Position numbers and translations under genes: made by a program. The notes under the pieces are model-generated. The model saw only the letters and a list, made by a program, of their open reading frames with translations. It did no database searches and was not told the DNA's origin. A stretch of DNA of 64,000 nt, from the NCBI RefSeq assembly GCF_052076145.1, contig NZ_CP197246.1:1426001-1490000 (forward strand). The letters are read 5' to 3'. This DNA is from Kitasatospora sp052076145. Lineage in GTDB: Bacteria; Actinomycetota; Actinomycetes; Streptomycetales; Streptomycetaceae. Of this stretch, positions 42,958 through 51,165 are shown in pieces. Numbering within the stretch: the first letter of the stretch is position 1; every line of letters begins with the position of its first letter.

Positions 42958-44198
42958 GCGGGCCCAAATGCACGACGTACCAGCGTGACCAGTCCCTCAC
43001 CGCCGCGCTGTTGCGCGCGGCGGCGGAGGACGCGGCGGTGCGCGAGGCCACCCGACGCGGTGAGGAGGCCGCCCGCGAGGCGGCGCTGCGGGCTGCGGCG
43101 GCCCGGGACGCGGCCGTACGCGCGGTGAAGACCCGCAACGCGTGGATCACGGCTCTCGCCGAGGCCGGCGAGGGCCTGAAGAAGCAGTACGGCACCGCCG
43201 TCACCGTGCGGCCGCTCGAACCACTCCCCCTCGGTACCCAGTCCACCTCCGAGCTGGAGACCTGGTGCGCCGAGGCCGACCACGCGCTGGCCGCCGCCGA
43301 ACGGGAGCTGGGGGAGCAGACCGCTCGCGCCGCCGCGACGGCCGTGTTCGCCGACGTGGCCGGGCCCGCCGCCGAGCGGCGGCTGATCGATGCCGCCGAG
43401 CTGTTCGCGGAGCCCACGGGTGTCGAGGAGATCGAACAGACCGTGACCCGGGTGCTGTCCCGCCTCCTCCCGGACTGCGACGAGGGTGACCGGGCGGCCG
43501 CTCAGCTGGCCGCCGCGCGGGTGGCCGGGGCGGCCGGTCCCGACGAGGCGCGCAGCTGGCTGACCGAGACGCGACTCCGCGTCCAACGGGCCAATGCGGG
43601 CGCGGAGGCCAAGCGGCGTGACGCCGGCGAGGCGGTCGGGCTCCTCCACGACCTGGTGAACGCCCGGGGGGCGGACGCGGACCCGGTGCGGGCGCTGCTC
43701 GCGGAGGTCGTGGCCGGCCGCCGCACCCTCGACGAAGCGCTGCGCCGACGGGTGTCCGGCTGCCAGGCCGCCGTAGAGGCGGAGGCCGAGCAGCGGTACG
43801 TGGTCAACACCGTGACGGACGCCCTGACCGACCTCGGGTACGAGGTCGGTCAGGGCTTCGAGACGCTCACCGTCAGCAACGGCGCCCTCCGCCTGTCGCG
43901 GAGCGAGTGGCCGGAGCACGCCGTCAACCTGGTCGTCGACCAGCAGAGCGGTCAGCTGCGCACCGCCGTGGTGCGCACGGCCGCCGGGGGCGGTGACGAC
44001 GGCTCGCGCCTCGACGTCGAACGCGAGGAACAGTGGTGCGAGGACTTCCACGAACTGCGCGGCCGCCTCGCCCAGGCGGGGTTGAGCACGGAGATCCAGG
44101 TCGCGGCGCCACCCGGGCAGGTCCCGGTGCCCCTGGTCGTCGCCCAGGTCTCCCCCAGCACGCAGGCCCGGCCCGGCCACCGGGAGCGTGAGCGGTGA
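42954..44198 (+). CDS. Coiled-coil-like protein starting MSGPKC, unknown function
   Basis: A 414-residue Ala/Glu/Arg-rich protein. It starts MSGPKCTTYQRDQSL, a conspicuous N-terminus that I have seen in other uncharacterised operon proteins, then long helices with heptad-like patterning (AAREAALRAAAARDAAVRAVK; AEADHALAAAERELGEQTARAAA). The last ~130 residues look globular (RYVVNTVTDALTDLGYEVGQGFETLTVSNGALRLS). It overlaps the kinase by ATGA and the ATPase by GTGA. No catalytic motif is seen; it could be a scaffold or substrate of the kinase/AAA+ machine. Confidence 0.7.
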   Translation: MSGPKCTTYQRDQSLTAALLRAAAEDAAVREATRRGEEAAREAALRAAAARDAAVRAVKTRNAWITALAEAGEGLKKQYGTAVTVRPLEPLPLGTQSTSELETWCAEADHALAAAERELGEQTARAAATAVFADVAGPAAERRLIDAAELFAEPTGVEEIEQTVTRVLSRLLPDCDEGDRAAAQLAAARVAGAAGPDEARSWLTETRLRVQRANAGAEAKRRDAGEAVGLLHDLVNARGADADPVRALLAEVVAGRRTLDEALRRRVSGCQAAVEAEAEQRYVVNTVTDALTDLGYEVGQGFETLTVSNGALRLSRSEWPEHAVNLVVDQQSGQLRTAVVRTAAGGGDDGSRLDVEREEQWCEDFHELRGRLAQAGLSTEIQVAAPPGQVPVPLVVAQVSPSTQARPGHRERER

Positions 44199-46069
44199 CC
44201 CACCCGACGAGCCACCCGGCGGGGCCGCCGTTCGTCCGGGAGTTCGAGGCGACGCTGCCCGTCCACTCCCAGTTCGTGCTGTGGGGGAACCGCCACGACA
44301 GCTTCCTGGTCCGGGAGCACGGCAGCGGCCGCCCCCGGCTGCTCGCCCTGCTGGACGTGCTCTGGGAGACGCTCCGGACGAGCGGCTACGCCTGCCTGCT
44401 CGTGCACGACCCCGTGGACGGCCTCCGGGTGCACCTGCCGGCCGGGGCCACGGCCGAGGAGTGCGAGCAGGCCGAAGAGGCCGCGTCCCGGCTGCTGCCA
44501 CGGCGCCCACGGCCGGGCACCGTCCCCTCGCTGGAGACCCTGCGGACGCTGCTGGCCGAACTGGCCCGCCCCGCGCAGCCGATCAGGGCGGCGCTCGCGA
44601 TCGAGGACGCCTCCCGGATCGCCCGCAGCGCGACCGAGCTGGAGCCGAACGAGCGGGACTTCTTCAGGTTCTGCGCCAGGCTCTCCCGGACGGCCGTCCC
44701 GGTGGGTGCGCAGAGCGGCCGGACGACCCCGCTCTACAACCCGGTGATCTGGCTGGCGGACCGCGAGGGCGATCTACCGGCCTGGCTCACCTCGGGCAAC
44801 GACCAGATCCGGTCCATCGGGCTGCCCGGCCCGGATCTGGGCGACCGGCAGGCCACCGCGCGCCTGCTGATGAGGCTCTTCGGCGTCACGGACCTCGACG
44901 CGGACCCGCAGGCGGCCGAGGCGTGCGACGCGTTCGCGGCCCAGACGGACGGGCTCACCCTCCAGGCGATGATCGAGGTCACCCGGCTGGCCCGGGACCG
45001 CGGCCTGACGATGACGGAGCTCCCGGACGCGATCCGCATCTACAAGCTCGGCGTCATGGACAACCCCTGGAAGCGGGAGTACCTCCGCAAGCGGATCACG
45101 GACGGCCAGCACTCGATCCCGCAGCGCGTCGTCGGACAGCCGCAGGCCGTCACCAAGACCCTCGACATCCTGAAGCGGGCCGCTCTCGGGCTGTCCGGTG
45201 CCCAGCAGTCCAAGGGCTCGGCCCGGCCGCGCGGCGTACTGTTCTTCGCCGGCCCCACCGGCGTCGGCAAGACCGAACTGGCCAAGGCCGTCTCGTCGTT
45301 GATCTTCGCGGACGAGTCCGCCTACCTGCGCTTCGACATGAGCGAGTTCTCCTCGGAGCACGCCGGGGACCGGCTGATCGGGGCGCCGCCGGGGTACGTC
45401 GGCTTCGAGGCGGGCGGCGAACTCACCAACGCGGTACGGCAACAGCCCTTCCGGGTGATCCTCTTCGACGAGATCGAGAAGGCCCACCCGAGGATCCTGG
45501 ACAAGTTCCTCCAGGTCCTGGAGGACGGCCGGCTGACGGACGGGCGCGGCTCGACGGTGCACTTCTCCGAATCCGTCCTCGTCTTCACCTCCAACCTCGG
45601 CACGAACGTGGAGAACGGCAGCGGGCGGCTGGTGCCCCGGATCGACCCCGCCATGCCGTACGAGGAGATCGAGGAGCGCATGAAGGCGGCGATCAGCGAC
45701 CACTTCACCCGGGTCCTCGGCCGGCCGGAGCTGCTCAACCGCTTCGGGGACAACATCGTGGTGTTCAACTTCATCGACCGTGCGGCGGCCGTCCGTATCT
45801 TCGGCCTCCAGCTCGACAACATCATCTCCAGCGTCCACGAGGAGCAGGGCATCACCCTGGAGGTGGACCCGGAGGTCCAGGAGGCACTGCGCAAGTGCTG
45901 CACCGACAACCCGCACACGGGCGGCCGGGGCATCGGCATGGCCCTGGAGTCGCAGTTCGTCAATCCGCTCGCCCGCGCCCTGTTCGACCGCGACCCGGCC
46001 GCAGGTCCGCACGTCCGGGTGACCGGCCTGCGGCGCGAGGGCGACATCGTCTCCGTGGAGCTGGCATGA
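44195..46069 (+). CDS. ClpB-like AAA+ ATPase
   Basis: A 624-residue ATPase. The N-terminal ~280 residues resemble a degenerate AAA domain (ALAIEDASRIAR, NPVIWLADREGDLP) with no Walker A lysine. The C-terminal domain is a ClpA/ClpB D2-type module: GPTGVGKTELAKAVSSLIF (Walker A), RFDMSEFSSEH, pore loop GAPPGYVGFEAGGEL, VILFDEIEKAHPR (Walker B), VFTSNLGTN (sensor 1), ELLNRFGDNIVVF, and GGRGIGMALESQFVN (sensor 2). It should thread or remodel a protein. GTG 44195 overlaps the upstream stop as GTGA, the next gene starts at ATGA. Confidence 0.88.
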   Translation: MTHPTSHPAGPPFVREFEATLPVHSQFVLWGNRHDSFLVREHGSGRPRLLALLDVLWETLRTSGYACLLVHDPVDGLRVHLPAGATAEECEQAEEAASRLLPRRPRPGTVPSLETLRTLLAELARPAQPIRAALAIEDASRIARSATELEPNERDFFRFCARLSRTAVPVGAQSGRTTPLYNPVIWLADREGDLPAWLTSGNDQIRSIGLPGPDLGDRQATARLLMRLFGVTDLDADPQAAEACDAFAAQTDGLTLQAMIEVTRLARDRGLTMTELPDAIRIYKLGVMDNPWKREYLRKRITDGQHSIPQRVVGQPQAVTKTLDILKRAALGLSGAQQSKGSARPRGVLFFAGPTGVGKTELAKAVSSLIFADESAYLRFDMSEFSSEHAGDRLIGAPPGYVGFEAGGELTNAVRQQPFRVILFDEIEKAHPRILDKFLQVLEDGRLTDGRGSTVHFSESVLVFTSNLGTNVENGSGRLVPRIDPAMPYEEIEERMKAAISDHFTRVLGRPELLNRFGDNIVVFNFIDRAAAVRIFGLQLDNIISSVHEEQGITLEVDPEVQEALRKCCTDNPHTGGRGIGMALESQFVNPLARALFDRDPAAGPHVRVTGLRREGDIVSVELA

Positions 46070-46758
46070 CGGCCTCCCCCGGCTCGCCCGGCTCCCCCGC
46101 CGCCCCTCGCGCCGTCGAGCTGATGCTGAACAAGGCGCACTACCCGGTGACCTCGCTGGGCCCCGGCACCCGGGCGGGCATCTGGACGCAGGGCTGCACC
46201 ATCGGCTGCACCGGGTGCGTCTCGCTGGACACCTGGGCGGCCGACCCCGGCACGTCCGTGGACGTCACGGCGCTCCAGGCCTGGCTCTCCGGCCTGCCCG
46301 ATCCGCTGGACGGGATCACCGTCTCGGGCGGCGAGCCGTTCCAGCAGCCGGAGGCGCTCGCCGCACTCCTGGAGTGGGTCCACGCCTGGCGCCGCGACCG
46401 GGCCACACCCGTGGACGTGCTCGTCTACAGCGGGTACCCCCTCGCCCGGCTGAGGCAGCAGCACTCCGCTCTGCTCGGCCGGTGCGACGCGGTGCTCACC
46501 GGGCCGTACGTCGAGCGCCTCAACAGCCCCGGGCTGCGCTGGCGTGGTTCGAGCAACCAGCGGCTGACCGCACTGACCGGCCTCGGGCGCGAGCGGTACG
46601 AGGGCACCGCCCCCGTCGACTCCCCGCCGATGCAGGTCGAGGTGGCCGACGGCCGGATCTGGTTCATCGGCGTCCCCCGCCAGGGCGACATGGATCGCCT
46701 GAGCACCCGGCTCCGGTCGGCCGGCATCACCATGGAAGATGTGTCGTGGCGCAGCTGA
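46066..46758 (+). CDS. Radical-SAM activase-like [4Fe-4S] protein
   Basis: A 230-residue radical-SAM protein of the glycyl-radical-activase/Fer4_12 type. The cluster motif is CxxxCxxC in TQGCTIGCTGCVSLDTW, followed by the SAM-binding ITVSGGEPFQQPEAL and a C-terminal beta domain (VEVADGRIWFIGVPRQGDMD). NrdG-like size. No glycyl-radical enzyme lies in the operon. ATG 46066 shares ATGA with the ATPase stop. It may install a radical or modify a residue on another operon product. Confidence 0.85.
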   Translation: MTASPGSPGSPAAPRAVELMLNKAHYPVTSLGPGTRAGIWTQGCTIGCTGCVSLDTWAADPGTSVDVTALQAWLSGLPDPLDGITVSGGEPFQQPEALAALLEWVHAWRRDRATPVDVLVYSGYPLARLRQQHSALLGRCDAVLTGPYVERLNSPGLRWRGSSNQRLTALTGLGRERYEGTAPVDSPPMQVEVADGRIWFIGVPRQGDMDRLSTRLRSAGITMEDVSWRS

Positions 46759-47375
46759 CCTGTTCGTCCTGCGGCCTGGTGGCGGAGGACGACGACCTCG
46801 TCTGCCGGGGCTGCTCCGGCAACCTCAGCCGTTCCGTCGGCGCCCGCTACCCGGTGGGCCAGGACGACCAGGCCGAGGAGGAGCAGCCGCGGGTCTGCCC
46901 GCACTGCGGCGCCCCCGTGCCGGTGCCGACCAACCAGGTGTGCGTGGTCTGCCAGCGGATGCTGGGCGAGGTGCGCCCGTCCCGTACCGCCGACGCCGGC
47001 GAGCGGGGCGTGGACGTGTACTCGACCCGCCGCGACGCCCCCACCGCCGTGCTGCGGATCCGGTTCGGTGCGGTCGAGCGCACCGTGACGCCGGGCAGCA
47101 CGCTGCTGCTCGGCCGCGCCCCGGCCGCCCACACGACGCACGGCCTGCTGGAGCGCTACGACAACGTCTCCCGGCAGCACGCGACCGTCGGCCTGGAGCC
47201 GGACGGCACCGCGTGGGTGCGGGACGAGCACTCCACCAACGGCACCTTCGTGAACGGCAGCCCGGCGAGCCCGGGTGCCCGGACGCCCCTGCGGGACGGT
47301 GACGTGCTGCGGCTGGCCGCCGACTGCACGCTCGGGATCGCCGTCGACCGGCCGGGCGAGGGGGGCGGGCGATGA
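46746..47375 (+). CDS. Zinc-ribbon and FHA-domain protein
   Basis: A 209-residue protein with two zinc-ribbon halves at the N-terminus (LTCSSCG and LVCRGCSG; CPHCGAPV and CVVCQRM) and a C-terminal FHA domain: TLLLGRAPAAHTT, DNVSRQHATVGL, DEHSTNGTFVNG. FHA domains bind phosphothreonine, so it probably reads the phosphorylation made by the operon kinase. GTG 46746 overlaps the radical-SAM gene by 13 nt with GGAAG upstream; ATGA overlap with the phosphatase. Confidence 0.85.
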   Translation: MAQLTCSSCGLVAEDDDLVCRGCSGNLSRSVGARYPVGQDDQAEEEQPRVCPHCGAPVPVPTNQVCVVCQRMLGEVRPSRTADAGERGVDVYSTRRDAPTAVLRIRFGAVERTVTPGSTLLLGRAPAAHTTHGLLERYDNVSRQHATVGLEPDGTAWVRDEHSTNGTFVNGSPASPGARTPLRDGDVLRLAADCTLGIAVDRPGEGGGR

Positions 47376-48103
47376 CCGGGCCCCGGACGGCGGTCGAGGT
47401 GACCGTCACCGCGATGACCCACCGCGGCGCCGTCCGCACCGGCAACGAGGACGCGTTCGTCATCGGGACGCTGACCGCGGCCAACGTGGACACCGTCGAC
47501 CCGGTCGTGGTGCGCCTGCTGGTCGAGGAGCCCGCCGTGGTCGCGGCCGCCGACGGCCTCGGCGGCCACAACGCCGGCGAGATCGCCGCAGCCCTCACCG
47601 TCCGCAGGCTGGCCGAGCGCGCCCGGAGCACCGAAGTCGGCGAGCTGCTCCGGGAGATCAACGCGGAGCTGTACGAGCTGGCCACTGCGGACCGGGCTTG
47701 CGCCGGTGCGGGGACCACCGCCGTGGGGCTGTGGCTGACCCCGCACCGGGTGCGCTGGTTCAACGTGGGCGACTCCCGGCTCTACCGCGAGCACGGCGGC
47801 TACCTCGGGCAGGTGTCGGTGGACGACTCGCCCGCCGACGTCACCAACCTCGTCCTCCAGACCCTCGGCGGCGCCCCGAGCTTCGAGCCCGTCCACCCGC
47901 ACACCGGCACCGAGCCCTACGTGCCGGGCAGCCGGTGGCTGATCTGCACCGACGGGCTGTCGGATCTGGTGGGCGTGGCCGAGATGGAGCTGATCCTCGC
48001 CGAGAACTCCGACGACGACGTCCGGGCGGTGAAGGCGCTCTGGGTCGCCGCGATGAACGCCGGCGGCCGGGACAACATCACCACCCTGCTGGTGCGCTGC
48101 TGA
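47372..48103 (+). CDS. PP2C-family Ser/Thr phosphatase
   Basis: A 243-residue metal-dependent phosphatase. Motifs: HRGAVRTGNEDAFVI, AAADGLGGHNAGEIAA, RWFNVGDSRLYREHGG, LICTDGLSDLVG and AGGRDNITTLLV, i.e. all metal-binding Asp residues are present. It starts at ATG 47372 within the FHA stop (ATGA). It would dephosphorylate targets of the operon kinase, completing a kinase/FHA/phosphatase circuit. Converges on the GT39 gene. Confidence 0.9.
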   Translation: MTGPRTAVEVTVTAMTHRGAVRTGNEDAFVIGTLTAANVDTVDPVVVRLLVEEPAVVAAADGLGGHNAGEIAAALTVRRLAERARSTEVGELLREINAELYELATADRACAGAGTTAVGLWLTPHRVRWFNVGDSRLYREHGGYLGQVSVDDSPADVTNLVLQTLGGAPSFEPVHPHTGTEPYVPGSRWLICTDGLSDLVGVAEMELILAENSDDDVRAVKALWVAAMNAGGRDNITTLLVRC

Positions 48104-48136
48104 ACCCGGCCGACCGGCGCTGCTCCCGGGGCGGGA

Positions 48137-49717
48137 TCAGTCGCACTCTCCGGTGCTGGTGGCCGTGATCGCCTTGGCCGTGTACGGGCACTGGAAGCCG
48201 ATCCAGCGCAGCTGCTCCCACAGCTGCGGCCAGGGCTTCACCGGCCCACGGCACACCATGAACTTCTGGCCGTTGTCAGACACCGGCAGGTCGTTCTTGT
48301 ACTCGCCGCGCTCCTCGCAGGACTGGAAGAGCGCGCCGAACTGCTTCGGGTCGACGCCGATGGTGATCACGGTCGTCTTGTCCTCGCCGGGCACGCCGAA
48401 GTCGGCGTACGAGTTGTGGCCGCTGTAGGCGGCCGGCAGCCCGTCCTGGGGCCCCCACTTGTCGAGCGCGCCGGCCTGGCCGTAGTGGTTGCCGTAGATG
48501 ACGGTGTGCGCCTGCTCCTCCGCCGGCAGCGAGTGGTAGACGGCGCCCACCTGACGGGTCAGCTCGGGCCAACCCGCCTGGTCGAACTGGACGATGGCCA
48601 GGTCCTTGAGGACGGGGGTGTTCGCGTACGTGTTGATCGGGAGCGTCGGCAGCAGCAGGACGGCGCAGCTCACCGCGTTGAGCGCGGTCAGCCCGCCGAG
48701 CACCCCGAGCCGCCTGCCGTTGCGCGCCCACCGGTCGACGACCACGGCCCCGGCGGCGAGCAGCACGTACTGCAGCGCCGTCGTGTAGGCGCCCTGGCCG
48801 CCGATGACCAGCAGCACGACCACCATCAGCGGGTACGACCAGCCGACGAACCGGTAGGCGCGCCACTCGGGGCGGCGCAGCAGCGCGACCAGCCCGGCGA
48901 TCCACACCGGGTTCAGGAAGAAGCCGATGAGCAGGAGCTGCATCGGGATGAAGGTGCTGCGGGACAGCGTCGCCAGGGCCTTGGACAGCGCGGAGCTCAT
49001 CTCCAGCTGCGGCATGCCGTGCGTCAGCTGCCAGATCAGCACCGGCGAGGCGATGACCGCGGCCACGCCGACGGCGGCCGGGAAGCGCCACGTCCGGAAG
49101 ACCGAGCGCGGCCCGAACACCAGCAGACCGGCCCCGAGGCAGAGGAGCAGCAGCACCAGCAGGTACTTGGCGGTCAGGCCGACGCCGACCACGACGCCGA
49201 TCGCCCACCAGAGGCGGGTGTCGCCGGTGCGGACCATTCGGATCAGCAGCCAGGACGCCATGATCCAGGACAGCTCGTCCCAGTTGTTCGTGCCCATGAT
49301 GTGGCCGGTGTACATGACCAGGCCCGAGGCGAACGCCATGGACGCCGCGAGGATCTGCGCCCGGCGGCCGCCGCCCAGCTCCCGGGAGATCAGCGGGGCG
49401 AGCAGCACGGCGACGGCGGCCATCAGCGCCGGCGCGACGCGGAAGCCGAAGACGTTGTCCCCGAACACCGCCATCTCGACCTTGGCGACGAGCGCGACGA
49501 GCGGCGGCTGGTCGACGTAGCCCCAGGCGAGATGACGGCTCGCCACCCGGGTGTAGAGCTCGTCCACGTGGTAGCCGTGCCGGGTGGCCAGCACCAGCAG
49601 GAACAGCGTCATCGCGGCGGCGATCAGGGACACCGGCCGCCATGGCACCGGGGTCAACCCCTCCGGCGGCGTGGACGCCTCTTGTTCCGAGGAAACGGTC
49701 GCTGTCGCGAAAGCCAT
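48137..49717 (-). CDS. GT39-family membrane glycosyltransferase
   Basis: A 526-residue polytopic protein of the PMT/ArnT-like GT39 superfamily, which uses polyprenyl-phosphate sugars. An N-terminal membrane helix (LIAAAMTLFLLVLATRHG) is followed by the catalytic acidic pair HVDELYTRVASRHLAWGYVDQPPL and MGTNNWDELSWIMASWLL; about ten further helices follow and the C-terminal ~150 residues are extracytoplasmic with Cys in CEERGEY and CPYTAK. ATG 49717 follows GGGAG. It could glycosylate the neighbouring NRPS peptide or an envelope component; position alone does not decide. Confidence 0.85.
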   Translation of the reverse strand: MAFATATVSSEQEASTPPEGLTPVPWRPVSLIAAAMTLFLLVLATRHGYHVDELYTRVASRHLAWGYVDQPPLVALVAKVEMAVFGDNVFGFRVAPALMAAVAVLLAPLISRELGGGRRAQILAASMAFASGLVMYTGHIMGTNNWDELSWIMASWLLIRMVRTGDTRLWWAIGVVVGVGLTAKYLLVLLLLCLGAGLLVFGPRSVFRTWRFPAAVGVAAVIASPVLIWQLTHGMPQLEMSSALSKALATLSRSTFIPMQLLLIGFFLNPVWIAGLVALLRRPEWRAYRFVGWSYPLMVVVLLVIGGQGAYTTALQYVLLAAGAVVVDRWARNGRRLGVLGGLTALNAVSCAVLLLPTLPINTYANTPVLKDLAIVQFDQAGWPELTRQVGAVYHSLPAEEQAHTVIYGNHYGQAGALDKWGPQDGLPAAYSGHNSYADFGVPGEDKTTVITIGVDPKQFGALFQSCEERGEYKNDLPVSDNGQKFMVCRGPVKPWPQLWEQLRWIGFQCPYTAKAITATSTGECD

Positions 49718-49956
49718 AAGGGACTCCCTGCCGTCGTGGCTCGTCTTCCGTGCCCGGTGCCGGACACGACTCAGCGCTCCAATATCGACGCGCGCACCTC
49801 AGTCCTCAACGAACTTGAGCCGTGCCGACATTGCGCAGGCCGTGGGGCTGGCCTCGGTTTTTCATCCACGGGTCAACTTCGTGGCGGGAACCACCCCGTC
49901 GCGGAAGCATCGTGGGCGGTCGTCGAGGGCGCGCCCACCGACAACGGAGGAAGAAG

Positions 49957-50985
49957 ATGCTGAGACTGCAGTTGCGCGACGAGGACATCGTCGCGATCGA
50001 GAAGATCACCGCGGAGGTCGCCGGACGCTTCTCGTCCATCGAGGACCCGGCCCTGCACCAGGCCGCCCAGGTCTTCGCGCACGAGTTGCCCCGCGAACTA
50101 CGGACCGCACTGGTCGACTTCAAGCTGACCGAGCCGTCGGGCGTGCTGGTCGTGTCCGGCCTGCCCGTCGAGGACGCGGCGCTCGGCCCGACCCCGCCGG
50201 ACTGGCGCGACAAGGCCGCGCCCGACGCGACGCTGCGCCTCGACATCCCGTTCCTGCTGATCAGCTGCCTGCTCGGCGAGCCGATCGGCTGGGCCACCCA
50301 GCAGGACGGGCGGATCATGCACGACATCTTCCCGATCCGTGCCCACGAGTACGGCCAGATCGGCTGGGGCAGCGCCGAGACGCTCTCCTGGCACACCGAG
50401 GACGCCTTCCACCCCCTGCGCACCGACTACCTGGGTCTCATGTGCCTGCGCAACCCCGACGAGGTCGAGACGACCTTCGCCGACATCGCCGACGTCCACC
50501 TCGACGACGCGACGCGCGCGGCCCTGGCGGAGGAGCGTTTCAGGATCCTGCCGGACGACTCGCACCGCCCGCAGAACCAGGTCGCGGGCGGCCTGGAGGA
50601 CCCGGAGGTGGCCGAGCTGAGGAGGCTCAGTGCCGAGCGGGTGGAGCGCGCTCTGGACTCCCCCGAACCGGTCGCGGTTCTCTTCGGCTCGCCGAAGGAT
50701 CCATACGTACGGGTGGATCCCTATTACATGCAGGGTGTACAGGGGGAATACGAGCAGCAGGCCCTCGACGAGATCGGGAAGGCCCTGGACGGCGCGATGG
50801 GCGGAGTGGCTCTGACGCCCGGCGATATCGTATTCATCGACAATTACCGGGTAGTTCACGGCCGTAAGCCCTTCCAGGCGCGTTTTGACGGGACGGACCG
50901 CTGGCTCCGCCGCCTGAACATCGCCCGTGACCTGCGGAAGTCCCGCCACACGCGGCTGTCGGCGGAGTCGCGGGTGATCTACTGA
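49957..50985 (+). CDS. Fe(II)/alpha-ketoglutarate-dependent amino-acid beta-hydroxylase (VioC/AsnO-like)
   Basis: A 342-residue clavaminate-synthase-like oxygenase. The 2-His-1-carboxylate site is HTE in SAETLSWHTEDAFHPLRTDYLGL plus the distal His in IDNYRVVHGRKPFQARFDG; Arg residues downstream bind alpha-ketoglutarate. VioC and related enzymes hydroxylate C-beta of L-arginine or enduracididine, AsnO of L-asparagine, supplying NRPS building blocks. The start ATG 49957 follows ACGGAGGAAGAAG; a longer start at 49822 is rejected. It is near the NRPS and probably supplies or modifies a residue. Confidence 0.88.
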   Translation: MLRLQLRDEDIVAIEKITAEVAGRFSSIEDPALHQAAQVFAHELPRELRTALVDFKLTEPSGVLVVSGLPVEDAALGPTPPDWRDKAAPDATLRLDIPFLLISCLLGEPIGWATQQDGRIMHDIFPIRAHEYGQIGWGSAETLSWHTEDAFHPLRTDYLGLMCLRNPDEVETTFADIADVHLDDATRAALAEERFRILPDDSHRPQNQVAGGLEDPEVAELRRLSAERVERALDSPEPVAVLFGSPKDPYVRVDPYYMQGVQGEYEQQALDEIGKALDGAMGGVALTPGDIVFIDNYRVVHGRKPFQARFDGTDRWLRRLNIARDLRKSRHTRLSAESRVIY

Positions 50986-51090
50986 AGATCGTTTCCGCCC
51001 GCCCCGCCCACCCTACCCACCAGTTCGCTTCACTAAGGGAACAAGGGCATCCGGTATGTCGGGGGCAACCCGACAAGTACGAGCCCGATC

Positions 51091-51120
51091 TTGCCATTTC
51101 CGCCGATACGCCCTTAGTCT
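51091..51120 (+). promoter_or_regulatory. Promoter of the TTA-containing regulator
   Basis: TTGCCA (51091-51096) and TAGTCT (51115-51120) are separated by 18 nt, upstream of the winged-helix regulator start by about 45 nt. A 7-bp hairpin (51057-51063 with 51069-51075) lies just upstream and could end the hydroxylase transcript. Confidence 0.5.
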
Positions 51121-51165
51121 TCTGCTCGTGCAGGAAGCGGTTCGGGTGTGACACGGGGGTGGCTA

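Noticed and set aside
50986..51147. Riboswitch or small RNA upstream of the winged-helix regulator
   Set aside because: Only a 7-bp hairpin and a promoter-like pair are visible; no conserved aptamer element was recognised.
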